From assembly GCF_037479095.1 (NCBI RefSeq), contig NZ_JBBGZW010000001.1, positions 496,001 through 560,000 on the forward strand: DNA of 64,000 nucleotides. Reading direction: 5' to 3'. Both the position numbers and the translations under genes were made by a program. The DNA comes from Pantoea nemavictus. Its GTDB lineage: Bacteria > Pseudomonadota > Gammaproteobacteria > Enterobacterales > Enterobacteriaceae. Position 1 is the first letter of the stretch; each line of letters starts with the position of its first letter. A model generated the notes under the pieces. That model saw only the letters and a program-made list of their open reading frames with translations. It was not told the DNA's origin and made no database searches. Of this stretch, positions 1 through 13,520 are shown piece by piece.

Positions 1-366
1 GCCAACGGTCTGCGCGAAGTGGAAGTGATCTACCGCTCGAAAGCGGTGCTGATTCAGCGCGACGGCGAACTGCCCGCCGCCAAGCAAGAGCTGATTGATA
101 AAATGATGACGCGCATTCAGGGCGTGATCAAAGCGCGTGAGTCTAAGTACATCATGCTGCACGCGCCCAGCGAGCGTCTGGAAGAAGTGATTGCCCTGCT
201 GCCGGGCGCTGAGCGTCCAACCGTGCTGCCGCTGGCTGGTGACGTGAGCCGCGTGGCGATGCACATGGTGAGCACCGAAACCCTGTTCTGGGAAACCATG
301 GAAAAACTGAAAGCGCTGGGCGCCAGCTCGATCCTCGTACTGCCAATCGAAAAAATGTTGGAGTAA
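1..366 (+). CDS. hisG: ATP phosphoribosyltransferase, C-terminal part (5' end outside window)
   Basis: This is the last 121 codons of HisG, the first enzyme of histidine synthesis, which joins ATP and PRPP. The reading frame is open from base 1, so the gene begins upstream of the window. The E. coli protein is about 299 residues, so roughly 60 percent is missing. The visible part holds the C-terminal regulatory domain of long-form HisG, where histidine binds for feedback inhibition, and ends in the typical VLPIEKMLE. The stop lies 4 bases before the hisD start. The leader and attenuator of the operon are not visible. Confidence 0.95.
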   Translation, partial: ANGLREVEVIYRSKAVLIQRDGELPAAKQELIDKMMTRIQGVIKARESKYIMLHAPSERLEEVIALLPGAERPTVLPLAGDVSRVAMHMVSTETLFWETMEKLKALGASSILVLPIEKMLE

Positions 367-370
367 CACG

Positions 371-5893
<5,523 letters not shown>

Positions 5894-5900
<7 letters not shown>

Positions 5901-6505
5901 CTGCAGAACAACTGAGCAAGCTGGATTGGGTCAAAACCGCGGGCATGATGCCCGTTATCGTCCAGCACAACGTTTCCGGCGAAGTGCTGATGCACGGTTA
6001 TATGAACGAGGAAGCGCTGCAAAAAACCCTCAGCGAGGGCAACGTGACTTTCTTCTCACGCACCAAAAACCGTTTGTGGACCAAAGGCGAAACCTCGGGC
6101 CACTTCCTGCAAGTGGCGAGCATCACGCCGGATTGCGATAACGACACGCTGCTGGTGCTGGCCAATCCGATTGGCCCAACCTGCCATCTCGGCACTTCAA
6201 GCTGCTTCTCGCCGGCTGCGCCCGACTGGACTTTCCTCTACCAGCTGGAGCAACTGCTGGCGTCGCGCAAAACCGCCGATCCAGAGAGCTCGTATACTGC
6301 GAAACTCTACGCTAGCGGCACCAAGCGCATCGCCCAGAAAGTGGGTGAAGAAGGCGTGGAAACCGCGCTGGCGGCTACGGTTAACGATCGTCACGAGCTG
6401 ACCAATGAAGCGTCCGACCTGCTTTATCACCTGCTGGTGCTGCTGCAGGATCAGGATCTGGATTTGAGTACCATCATCAATAATCTGCGCAAGCGTCATA
6501 AATAA
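5894..6505 (+). CDS. hisI: Bifunctional PR-AMP cyclohydrolase / PR-ATP pyrophosphatase
   Basis: A 203-residue fusion (HisIE) that performs the second and third pathway steps. The N-terminal cyclohydrolase domain has DCDNDTL plus the metal Cys residues in [11 protein letters not shown]. The C-terminal pyrophosphatase domain has [13 protein letters not shown] followed by [13 protein letters not shown]. It starts at a GTG that overlaps the hisF stop by 7 bases, and the length equals that of the E. coli protein. It is the last his gene. No clear intrinsic terminator follows. Instead the first HipB-type palindrome begins 5 bases after the stop, so his transcripts may run into the hip module. Confidence 0.95.
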
Positions 6506-6509
6506 TTGA

Positions 6510-6529
6510 TTGTGCAATATGCTGCTCAA
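6510..6529. promoter_or_regulatory. Palindromic operator-like repeat 1 of 3
   Basis: The 20-bp sequence is TTGTGCAATATGCTGCTCAA, an imperfect palindrome with half-sites TTGAGCA/TGCTCAA and one mismatch in the left half. It is the first of three copies whose starts are exactly 41 bp apart, directly upstream of hipA. It is inferred to be a binding site for the HTH protein encoded at 7937-8272. The internal TATGCT could serve as a -10. Confidence 0.7.
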
Positions 6530-6550
6530 AATTGGCTGATGAAGCCAAAA

Positions 6551-6570
6551 TTGAGCAGCATGCTTCTCAA
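6551..6570. promoter_or_regulatory. Palindromic operator-like repeat 2 of 3
   Basis: The 20-bp sequence is TTGAGCAGCATGCTTCTCAA, the second of the three copies, with one mismatch in the right half. With the right half of copy 1 it can also fold into a long hairpin at 6519-6561: 11 bp, a 2x2 AA internal loop, 6 bp, then a GATGA loop. No T-run follows directly, so it is not a convincing terminator for hisI. Confidence 0.7.
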
Positions 6571-6591
6571 AAAAAGCAAAACAAACTAGAA

Positions 6592-6611
6592 TTGAGCAAT
6601 ATACTGCTCAA
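6592..6611. promoter_or_regulatory. Palindromic operator-like repeat 3 of 3, next to the hipA start
   Basis: The 20-bp sequence is TTGAGCAATATACTGCTCAA, with both 7-bp half-sites matching perfectly. It ends 12 bases before the hipA ATG and contains TATACT (6600-6605), a good -10 match with no clear -35. If used, the mRNA would start close to the ATG. A protein bound here would cover the promoter, which fits autorepression. Confidence 0.72.
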
Positions 6612-6623
6612 CTTGGGTTTCCC

Positions 6624-7940
6624 ATGCTCACTCTGCAGATCTACCTGGATGGATGCTGGCATGATGCCGCGGTGCTCGATTTTAAAGCGCCGCTCAAAGG
6701 CCGCGACGGCGAAGCCCTGCTTGCATACGACTTCAACTATGCCGTTGAACATTTAGACCGCAACGATATGGCCAGCTGCAGCATCAACTATCCGGTCATG
6801 CTGATTGGCAGCCATTTTGCTAAACCCTGGTTTGGTTTTCTTGATGACATCATTCCCGCCGGTGCCAGCAGACGTTACTGGATTACACAGCTGGGTCTGC
6901 AAAGTAAACCTGCGAACGAGCAAGATTACACGCTGTTGAAGGCTGGAACCATCGCGCCTGTGGGCAACCTGAGAATAAAAGAGTCACTGCCGCCACTGCC
7001 GCCAGACAGCCGACTGAAAAGCCGGCGTTTTCCCGCCGAATGGGCGATTGAACGGGATACCGACTTTCTTGAGTACGCGCAGCAAATGGGCGCGGCAAGC
7101 GGTGGTGCAACGGGCGCAGGCGGAGAAGCACCAAAATTACTGTTGCGTCGTAATAGCAACAGCGAAGTGTGGATCGATACCTGGCAAGATGATCAGCTGA
7201 ATCAAGACACACCTTATCTGGTCAAATATCCTCGCGGCGCACGCACGCCAATTGATTGCGACATCCTGCGAGCGGAATACCATTTCTATCACGAACTCAC
7301 CGCGCTTGGGGTTGAAACCATCGATACGCAACACATGTTGCTGTGCGAAGGCGAGCGCTACCCTTCCCTTTGGCTGCCGCGTTTCGATATTGATTTTATC
7401 GCCGGTAAAAAAAACCTATACGGGCTGGAATCCGTTTACTCAATTATGCAAAAAGCGCCGGGTAGCTTTCTCAACCATTTTGAGGTTATACGTTGTCTGG
7501 TGCGTGTGCTGAAATTGAATAACAAGCAAACAGCAGAAATGGTTATTGAGTGGGTGAAACGCGACATGCTGAATATCGCCTTTGGTAATTCTGATAATCA
7601 CGGCCGCAATAGCGCCATTCTGAAGAAAATAGGCTGTATGTGGCTGGCGCCTGTTTATGATTTCGCACCGATGAAAGCCGATCCGGAAGGCGTAGTACGC
7701 ACCACGCAATGGGGATCGCCGTATGAGGAAGGCGGCAATTATCAATGGCATTTTATTGCGCAGCAACTTAATGACTTGGTATCTGAAAGTGTCCTCCTGC
7801 AAGAGCTAAGCGTACTAGCAAATAAGTTGAAAGGATTGAAAGCCCGGCTGAAGGCTCGCGGCGTACCGGCTTCGATATTGGAGATGCCCGGCATCGGCTT
7901 TAACCACCTGGATGAGCGCATTGCAGGATGGAAATTATGA
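6624..7940 (+). CDS. hipA: HipA-family serine/threonine kinase toxin
   Basis: A 438-residue HipA-like kinase. Residues 1-115 resemble the HipA N-terminal domain (LIGSHFAKPWFGFLDDIIPAG). A Gly-rich loop at about 155-172 (GAASGGATGAGGEAPK) corresponds to the P-loop-like segment that carries the autophosphorylated Ser in E. coli HipA. The catalytic motif GNSDNHGRN holds Asp324, and the metal-binding YDFAPMKAD holds Asp346, so the kinase looks intact. Known HipA proteins phosphorylate aminoacyl-tRNA synthetases, for example GltX, and arrest growth. The target here is unknown. Unusually, the toxin gene comes before its HTH partner. No good Shine-Dalgarno precedes the ATG. The three palindromes upstream suggest autoregulation. 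Confidence 0.85.
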   Translation: MLTLQIYLDGCWHDAAVLDFKAPLKGRDGEALLAYDFNYAVEHLDRNDMASCSINYPVMLIGSHFAKPWFGFLDDIIPAGASRRYWITQLGLQSKPANEQDYTLLKAGTIAPVGNLRIKESLPPLPPDSRLKSRRFPAEWAIERDTDFLEYAQQMGAASGGATGAGGEAPKLLLRRNSNSEVWIDTWQDDQLNQDTPYLVKYPRGARTPIDCDILRAEYHFYHELTALGVETIDTQHMLLCEGERYPSLWLPRFDIDFIAGKKNLYGLESVYSIMQKAPGSFLNHFEVIRCLVRVLKLNNKQTAEMVIEWVKRDMLNIAFGNSDNHGRNSAILKKIGCMWLAPVYDFAPMKADPEGVVRTTQWGSPYEEGGNYQWHFIAQQLNDLVSESVLLQELSVLANKLKGLKARLKARGVPASILEMPGIGFNHLDERIAGWKL

Positions 7941-8272
7941 ACAAAAACCTGTCGCCGTTTGAGCGGGAAGCCATGTTATTAGATTTGCTGCAGCAGTTTA
8001 TAGAAGAGAAATTCACCCAAGGCGTGTTACTCATGCACCTGCGCAAAAAAGTGTTGGGGTTTTCCCAGGATCGCTATGCCGCACTCGCAGGGATTAGCCG
8101 CCGCACGTTATCGGATATTGAGCAGGACAAAGAGAGTGTTACGTTAAGTACGTTGAATCGGGCATTTAAGCCGCTAGGTTTAAAACTCGGTTTACTGCCA
8201 CGCCAAACACATATGATGCAGGCACTGCTTACTCAACTCACTCAACACGGAGAAAGCCATGACCACGCATGA
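7937..8272 (+). CDS. hipB: HipB-like XRE-family antitoxin / repressor
   Basis: A 111-residue protein with a helix-turn-helix (LRKKVLGFSQDRYAALAGISRRTLSDIEQ read in two parts, about residues 35-65) followed by the short beta-strand-like tail KPLGLKLGLLP typical of HipB-type dimers. The ATG at 7937 overlaps the hipA stop (ATGA) and has AGGA about 9 bases upstream. An in-frame ATG at 7928 is possible but has poorer spacing. It should bind HipA and the palindromes at 6510-6611. Its last 14 bases overlap the next gene, so the three genes are probably translated together. Confidence 0.85.
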   Translation: MNKNLSPFEREAMLLDLLQQFIEEKFTQGVLLMHLRKKVLGFSQDRYAALAGISRRTLSDIEQDKESVTLSTLNRAFKPLGLKLGLLPRQTHMMQALLTQLTQHGESHDHA

Positions 8273-8735
8273 AAAACTGCTCGCGCTGCTCAACCAGCAT
8301 CAGGCGCGCTATCGCGTGATGGAACATGAAGCGACCGGCAAGTGTGAAGCGGTGGCGGCGATTCGTGGCACCGAAGTAGGGCAAGGCGCGAAGGCGCTGG
8401 TGTGTCATGTGAAAGGTAATGGCGTTAAACAACATGTGCTGGCGGTGCTACCGGCCGATCAGCAGGCCGATCTCAGTAAAGTAGCAGCTGCGGTTGGCGG
8501 TCGGCGCGCTTCTCTGGCTTCGCCTGCGGAAGTCGATGCACTCACCGGTTGCGTGTTCGGTGCTATTCCGCCGTTTAGTTTTCATGCGGATTTACAGCTG
8601 GTGGTCGATCCGCTGCTGTTCGAGCGCTATGACGAAATCGCCTTTAATGCTGGCGTGCTGGAGAAATCGGTGGTGCTGAATATTGCGGATTACCAGGCGT
8701 TGCATAATGGTAACGTCATGAAAATAATCCTCTAA
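8259..8735 (+). CDS. yeaK: YeaK-like mischarged aminoacyl-tRNA deacylase (YbaK/INS superfamily)
   Basis: A 158-residue free-standing editing domain. The segments HEATGKCEAVAAIRGTEVGQ, GQGAKALVCHVKGNGV, LTGCVFGAIPPFSFH and DPLLFERYDEIAFNAG match E. coli YeaK almost throughout. The family hydrolyses wrongly charged tRNAs; the Lys in GAKALV is the conserved one. GGAG at 8249-8252 precedes the ATG. The gene starts inside hipB and so seems co-transcribed with the toxin-antitoxin pair, whose kinase relatives attack tRNA synthetases. Whether the link is functional or accidental is not known. Confidence 0.88.
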   Translation: MTTHEKLLALLNQHQARYRVMEHEATGKCEAVAAIRGTEVGQGAKALVCHVKGNGVKQHVLAVLPADQQADLSKVAAAVGGRRASLASPAEVDALTGCVFGAIPPFSFHADLQLVVDPLLFERYDEIAFNAGVLEKSVVLNIADYQALHNGNVMKIIL

Positions 8736-8801
8736 TTGCCTTGCCTGGCGCTGAGCGGTACTCTTCGTGATTCAACATCACATCAAAAGAAGACCAATAT
8801 T

Positions 8802-9599
8802 ATGGCAAGTGCTCGTTTAACCGCCCGCCTCCGTCAGACGCTGGCGCTGGCTGTGCTGGCCGGTTGCGCATTTGGCGCGCAGGCAAAGATTGATCAGGTG
8901 CGTTTCGCGGTTGACCCCACCTACCCTCCTTTCGAATCCAAAACGCCACAGGGCAAACTGGTCGGTTTTGATATCGATCTCGGCAATGCGCTGTGCGCGC
9001 AGATGCAAGCCAAGTGCGTGTGGGTGGAGAGCCAGTTCGACGGCATGATTCCGGCCTTGAAGGCGCGTAAGTTCGATGCCATTTTATCTGATATGGGCAT
9101 CACTGAAGAACGTCTTAAGCAAATCGATTTCACCGTGCCGCTCTATGACACCCATACCCAACTGATTGCGCGTAAGGGTTCTGGCCTACTGCCAACCGCT
9201 GAATCGCTAAAAGGCAAAACCGTGGGCGTGGAGCAAGGCACTGTTCAGGAACGTTACGCGCTCGCCAAATGGCAGCCGCATGGCGTGCAGGTTGTGCCTT
9301 ATGGCGATCAGGCGCAGGTGGAGAGCGATTTAATCTCTGGCCGACTTGATGCGGTGTTCACTGACGCTGCGCAGGCTGCTATCGGCTTCCTGAAACATCC
9401 GCAAGGTAAAGACTTTGAACTGGCGGGCCCGATTGTGCAGGATCCGATCATCGGTCCGGGTACTGCGATTGGGCTGCGTAAAGGCGATGCCGAACTGAAA
9501 ACCGCACTGGACAATGCTTTTGCCGAGATCAAAAAGAACGGCACCTTCGACAAAATCCAGAAACAGTACTTCGCCACTGATATCTCCATTCAGCAGTAA
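8802..9599 (+). CDS. Periplasmic polar amino-acid binding protein (ArgT/HisJ family)
   Basis: A 265-residue type II solute-binding protein, related to the lysine/arginine/ornithine and histidine binding proteins. Family marks are FAVDPTYPPFE, GFDIDLGNALC, FDGMIPALKARKFDAILSDM and the C-terminal IKKNGTFDKIQKQYF. The signal peptide is about 28 residues, ending AQA-K. An alternative is lipidation at Cys22, because LAGC fits a lipobox. The ATG at 8802 was chosen because the upstream extension carries no signal features and GAAGA precedes it. No permease or ATPase gene is adjacent, so it would have to share a transporter encoded elsewhere. A strong terminator follows. Confidence 0.88.
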   Translation: MASARLTARLRQTLALAVLAGCAFGAQAKIDQVRFAVDPTYPPFESKTPQGKLVGFDIDLGNALCAQMQAKCVWVESQFDGMIPALKARKFDAILSDMGITEERLKQIDFTVPLYDTHTQLIARKGSGLLPTAESLKGKTVGVEQGTVQERYALAKWQPHGVQVVPYGDQAQVESDLISGRLDAVFTDAAQAAIGFLKHPQGKDFELAGPIVQDPIIGPGTAIGLRKGDAELKTALDNAFAEIKKNGTFDKIQKQYFATDISIQQ

Positions 9600-9602
9600 C
9601 CT

Positions 9603-9629
9603 TTTGGGCGGCTTTTGTGCCGCCCTTTT
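9603..9629 (+). terminator. Rho-independent terminator after the binding-protein gene
   Basis: Seven-base stem GGGCGGC/GCCGCCC (9606-9612 and 9619-9625) with loop TTTTGT, followed by TTTTCC. It starts 4 bases after the stop codon. Confidence 0.85.
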
Positions 9630-9709
9630 CCAGTCGGCACTATAATTCCAATCATCTGATTAAAAAGGCGCGATTGAAACGTGCCGTGAGCAAGGACATC
9701 GAAAGCGTT

Positions 9710-10825
9710 ATGCAACAACAACATCATCCTCTACTCAGCGCCTCACTAGGCACGCAACGCGAAATTGTTAGCTTTCACTTCGGCACGGATTCGCAGCAAC
9801 GCGTCTACATCCAGGCAGCGTTGCATGGCGACGAGCTGCCGGGCATGGCGGTGGCGTGGTATTTGAAGCAGAAGCTGCTGGCGCTTGAGTCTGCCGGACA
9901 GCTGAAATCCAAGATCACGCTAGTACCGGTCGCCAATCCTTTGGCGATGGGCCAACACTGGCATGGCAGCCATTTGGGCCGTTTTCATACCTTGTCGGGA
10001 CAAGACTTTAACCGCCGCTTTCCAGCGTTAGGTGAAGCATTGGTTGAGGAGTTAGCTGATTCACTTACCCAAAGCGAATATGAAAATAAACGGTTGATCA
10101 GGGATGCTATTGATCGTCATTACCGTGACCGCATCGCACGTACCGAATTGGATGCTCAGCGTTTTACGCTGATGCGCATGGCGAGCCAGGCAGACCTGAT
10201 GGTTGATTTGCACTGCGACTGGGATGCGTTGCCGCACCTCTATACCACGCCGCATGCATGGCCGGATATTGAACCGCTGGCGCGTTGGCTGGGTAGCGAA
10301 GTACAGTTGCTGGCGCAGATTTCGGGCGGTGAGCCATTTGATGAAGCATGTTGTGAGCCGTGGTTGACTCTGGCTGAACGATTTGGCGATAAGTTTCCTA
10401 TGCCGCGGGGATTACTGCCGGTGACGTTGGAACTACGTGGTGTTGCGGATGTATCGCCTGAGATGGCGGAGAAGGATGCAGATGCGATCATCAGTGCGCT
10501 GATTGAGAGCGGCTATATTGCAGGTGAAGTGGGTGAATCCCCTGCCCTGATCAATCCGGCGACTGCATTGGCAGGTTGTGAGTACATACATGCGGCACAA
10601 TCGGGATTGGTGTTGTATCGCCGTAAGTTGGGTGAATGGATCAAGGCCGGTGAAGTGGTGGCAGAGATTGTGGACCCGATTACTGACCAGGTGATGCCGC
10701 TGGTAGCAGAGTATGGTGGCGTTTTATATGCGAGGAATTTAAACAAGTTTGTGACGGCTGGGATGTTGGTAGTTAGGCTGGCTGGTGAGAATGCGGGGAG
10801 ACGTGGGGAGTTGTTGGTGGGGTGA
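9710..10825 (+). CDS. M14-family succinylglutamate desuccinylase/aspartoacylase-like deacylase
   Basis: A 371-residue predicted zinc deacylase of the AstE/ASPA group. The first zinc ligands are in LHGDELPGMAV (His and Glu, about residues 44-51) and the third His in VDLHCDWDALPH (near 165). The C-terminal region (about 290-365) looks like the biotinyl/lipoyl-type beta domain often found in this group. The substrate cannot be told from sequence; it is probably an N-acyl amino acid or a related amide. The ATG at 9710 was chosen over upstream GTG codons because the extension reads through the preceding terminator region. It converges on wzzB with a shared hairpin between them. Confidence 0.8.
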   Translation: MQQQHHPLLSASLGTQREIVSFHFGTDSQQRVYIQAALHGDELPGMAVAWYLKQKLLALESAGQLKSKITLVPVANPLAMGQHWHGSHLGRFHTLSGQDFNRRFPALGEALVEELADSLTQSEYENKRLIRDAIDRHYRDRIARTELDAQRFTLMRMASQADLMVDLHCDWDALPHLYTTPHAWPDIEPLARWLGSEVQLLAQISGGEPFDEACCEPWLTLAERFGDKFPMPRGLLPVTLELRGVADVSPEMAEKDADAIISALIESGYIAGEVGESPALINPATALAGCEYIHAAQSGLVLYRRKLGEWIKAGEVVAEIVDPITDQVMPLVAEYGGVLYARNLNKFVTAGMLVVRLAGENAGRRGELLVG

Positions 10826-10827
10826 AA

Positions 10828-10851
10828 GAACCGGCCTGGATAGGCCGGTTC
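10828..10851. terminator. Hairpin between convergent genes, probable bidirectional terminator
   Basis: Perfect 10-bp stem GAACCGGCCT/AGGCCGGTTC with a 4-base loop. It lies 3 bases after the deacylase stop and 7 bases after the wzzB stop on the other strand. The T-runs are weak on both sides, so efficiency is uncertain. Confidence 0.7.
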
Positions 10852-10858
10852 ATTATAA

Positions 10859-11869
10859 TTAATGCCGGTTACGATAACCTTTAACGACATTTCTACCAAT
10901 AACAATTGAGGAGCCTAATACTCCACCAAGAATTAGCGCCAATAAAACTGTTAACGTTTTTTTAGGACTATCGCGTCTTAATGGTAGATCAGCCTTAGCG
11001 ATGTAACGGAAAGATTGCAAATTATCAGTTTGAATTTGAACGTGAGTTACTGCAAGCAATGCGCGTTCAGCATTATAATAATCGTCGTCGAAATCTAAAG
11101 GTTTAGTCGCTTCATTAACGATCATTGCATTCAAAGCATCACTACCTAAAAGGTAAAGAGTGTCATCAGACAAATATTCAGCCTGATTTAATTGAGATTT
11201 GTTTATTCCGGATTGCTTGGCGACTTTCAATGCTTGATTGATCACATCAATGCGATGTTGCTTTTTATTAATGGCAATTTGCTTATGCGCATCGAGAATA
11301 TTTGATAATTCTTTTGCTTTAATACCCAGGTTCTTTTTAAGATCTAATCCATAATCATCCACAACATCTTCATTAACGGCTGAAATGTATTTCGTCAACT
11401 GTTCTTGCGCCTGGCGTGCAGTTTCAGCAACAAAAGAGATCGCTAGAGAATCATTGCTTCCTTTATTAACCTGATCGATACGCAATGTTAAGGGTTTTTC
11501 AAGATTAGCCAAAGAACCTGATAATGCACTCATTGACGAATTGAATCGCGTGAACATCTGATTTTGCAGATCGGTAATTGAAGGTTTATCTTGTGGATTT
11601 TGTGCATAGAGTGTACTTAACGTGGCGTTATAATTAGCAACTTGACCTGCAGATGGGAGAGTCACTATCGCTTTTGAAGTCCACTTTTCTTTTACTACAC
11701 TTAGATAGACAAGACTCAATGCGACAGTAAGAACCATGGCCGCCAAAATAATCAGCTTACCTTTCCAGAGTTGCACTATAATATCAATTAAATCAACCTC
11801 GTCATCATTATTATATAGTGCTTGCTGTGAGATTGAGTTATCAGAATCAGGGCGTTCACTTTCTTTCAT
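10859..11869 (-). CDS. wzzB: O-antigen chain length determinant WzzB
   Basis: A 336-residue polysaccharide co-polymerase class 1 protein in the inner membrane. It sets the modal length of O-antigen made by Wzy. TM1 is at about 36-57 after an acidic N-terminus with EVDLIDIIVQLWKGK. TM2 is near 302-325 (TLTVLLALILGGVLG) and follows the Pro-containing RRDSPKKTL segment. The central periplasmic region is rich in predicted coiled helix. A GTG four codons upstream (11881) is also in frame; the ATG that gives MKESERPDS fits the family better. It is separated from gnd by a terminator, so it probably has its own promoter in 11870-11900. Confidence 0.92.
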   Translation of the reverse strand: MKESERPDSDNSISQQALYNNDDEVDLIDIIVQLWKGKLIILAAMVLTVALSLVYLSVVKEKWTSKAIVTLPSAGQVANYNATLSTLYAQNPQDKPSITDLQNQMFTRFNSSMSALSGSLANLEKPLTLRIDQVNKGSNDSLAISFVAETARQAQEQLTKYISAVNEDVVDDYGLDLKKNLGIKAKELSNILDAHKQIAINKKQHRIDVINQALKVAKQSGINKSQLNQAEYLSDDTLYLLGSDALNAMIVNEATKPLDFDDDYYNAERALLAVTHVQIQTDNLQSFRYIAKADLPLRRDSPKKTLTVLLALILGGVLGSSIVIGRNVVKGYRNRH

Positions 11870-11903
11870 ATGTAAAAACACTCACAAAATTCAATAAATT
11901 CAT

Positions 11904-11938
11904 AAAATAAAAAACACCTCTCATTAGCGAGAGGTGTT
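11904..11938 (-). terminator. Rho-independent terminator after gnd
   Basis: On the minus strand, a 10-bp stem AACACCTCTC/GAGAGGTGTT with loop GCTAAT is followed by TTTTATTTT. It ends the O-antigen/gnd transcript and isolates wzzB. Confidence 0.88.
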
Positions 11939-11946
11939 AAATATAA

Positions 11947-13356
11947 TTAATCTAACCACTCTGTGTGGAATACACCATCTTTATCAATGCGCTTGTAAGT
12001 ATGGGCACCGAAGTAGTCACGCTGAGCCTGAATCAGATTGGCTGGAAGAACTTCCGAGCGATAGCTGTCGTAATAGGCAATCGCAGCTGAGAAGGTAGGC
12101 GTTGGAATCCCATTTTGAATTGCATAAGAAACGACATCACGCAGTGCTTGCTGGTATTCATCAGCGATGTTCTTGAAATAAGGATCAAGCAACAGGTTTG
12201 CGATATCAGCATCGGTAGCATAAGCATCAGTAATTTTCTGCAAGAACTGAGCACGGATAATGCAACCTGCACGGAAGATTTTGGCGATTTCACCATAATG
12301 CAGATTCCACTGGTTCTCTTCTGATGCAGCACGTAACTGAGAGAAGCCCTGAGCGTAAGAAACGATTTTGCCTAAGTACAGAGCACGGCGTACTTTCTCT
12401 ACGAACTCTGCTTTATCACCAGTGAATGCTTTAGCCTGTGGGCCGCTCAGTACTTTAGAAGCAGCAACACGCTGAGACTTCAATGAAGAGAGGTAGCGTG
12501 CAAACACCGATTCGGTGATGAGAGACAGCGGCTCACCTAAATCCAGTGAACTTTGGCTAGTCCACTTACCCGTACCTTTATTTGCGGCTTCATCGAGGAT
12601 GACATCAACCAAATATTTTCCATCTTCATCTTTCTTGGTGAAGATATCTTTAGTGATATCGATTAGATAGCTGCTCAGCTCACCGTTGTTCCAGTCAGTA
12701 AAGGTTTCAGCCAACTCTTCGTTGGTAAGACCCAATGCACCTTTCAACAGAGCATAGGCTTCAGCAATCAGCTGCATATCGCCATATTCGATGCCGTTAT
12801 GCACCATCTTCACGTAGTGGCCAGCACCATTTGGGCCGATGTAAGCCACACAAGCTTCCCCATCCTCAGCACGGGCTGCAATCTTATCCAAAATTGGTGC
12901 AACCAACTCGTAAGCTTCTTTCTGACCGCCTGGCATGATTGATGGACCTTTAAGTGCGCCTTCTTCACCACCGGAAACGCCGGTGCCAATGAAGTTGAAC
13001 CCTTGATCTGACAACTCTTTATTACGGCGAATAGTGTCTTTATAGAAGGTATTACCGCCATCGATTAAAATGTCACCTTTATCGAGATGAGGAGTCAGAG
13101 AAGCAATAGTCTTATCTGTAGCTTCACCCGCCTGCACCATCAACAAAATACGACGTGGTTTTTCAAGCGATTCAACGAACTCTTCAACAGTGTAAAAAGG
13201 CGCGAGTTTTTTGCCTGAATTCTCAGCAATGACTTCATCGGTCTTCTCACGCGAGCGGTTGAAGATTGAAACGGTATAGCCACGGCTTTCGATGTTAAGA
13301 GCCAAGTTACGGCCCATTACAGCCATTCCTACAACGCCGATTTGTTGCTTAGACAT
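11947..13356 (-). CDS. gnd: 6-phosphogluconate dehydrogenase, decarboxylating
   Basis: A 469-residue NADP-dependent enzyme of the oxidative pentose phosphate pathway, which converts 6-phosphogluconate to ribulose 5-phosphate and CO2. Family marks are [15 protein letters not shown] (dinucleotide site), [28 protein letters not shown] with the catalytic Lys, and the C-terminal [16 protein letters not shown] sits 7 bases before the ATG. It is a housekeeping gene that flanks O-antigen clusters in enterics and often travels with them. A candidate promoter lies just upstream. Confidence 0.97.
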   Translation of the reverse strand: MSKQQIGVVGMAVMGRNLALNIESRGYTVSIFNRSREKTDEVIAENSGKKLAPFYTVEEFVESLEKPRRILLMVQAGEATDKTIASLTPHLDKGDILIDGGNTFYKDTIRRNKELSDQGFNFIGTGVSGGEEGALKGPSIMPGGQKEAYELVAPILDKIAARAEDGEACVAYIGPNGAGHYVKMVHNGIEYGDMQLIAEAYALLKGALGLTNEELAETFTDWNNGELSSYLIDITKDIFTKKDEDGKYLVDVILDEAANKGTGKWTSQSSLDLGEPLSLITESVFARYLSSLKSQRVAASKVLSGPQAKAFTGDKAEFVEKVRRALYLGKIVSYAQGFSQLRAASEENQWNLHYGEIAKIFRAGCIIRAQFLQKITDAYATDADIANLLLDPYFKNIADEYQQALRDVVSYAIQNGIPTPTFSAAIAYYDSYRSEVLPANLIQAQRDYFGAHTYKRIDKDGVFHTEWLD

Positions 13357-13457
13357 TACATACTCCTGTCAGATGTGTTAGCTGCGCATTTTTATTAGCA
13401 GCACAAAAGTACTTCGATGTTAACCCACTAAAGATGACACTGGATAGCCTAAGATGC

Positions 13458-13486
13458 TAAGCACGATTTGTTTGGATAAATGTCAA
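13458..13486 (-). promoter_or_regulatory. Candidate gnd promoter
   Basis: On the minus strand a perfect -35 TTGACA (13486-13481) is followed by 17 bases and a poor -10 TGCTTA (13463-13458), about 100 bases before the gnd ATG. The -35 is clear and the -10 is weak, so the exact start is uncertain. Confidence 0.4.
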
Positions 13487-13520
13487 GCACCAGAAGAGAG
13501 AGGAAACATAGCCAAATAAC

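Noticed and set aside
6519..6561. Long hairpin after hisI as a his terminator
   Set aside because: No T-run follows the stem, and the structure is a by-product of two neighbouring operator palindromes.
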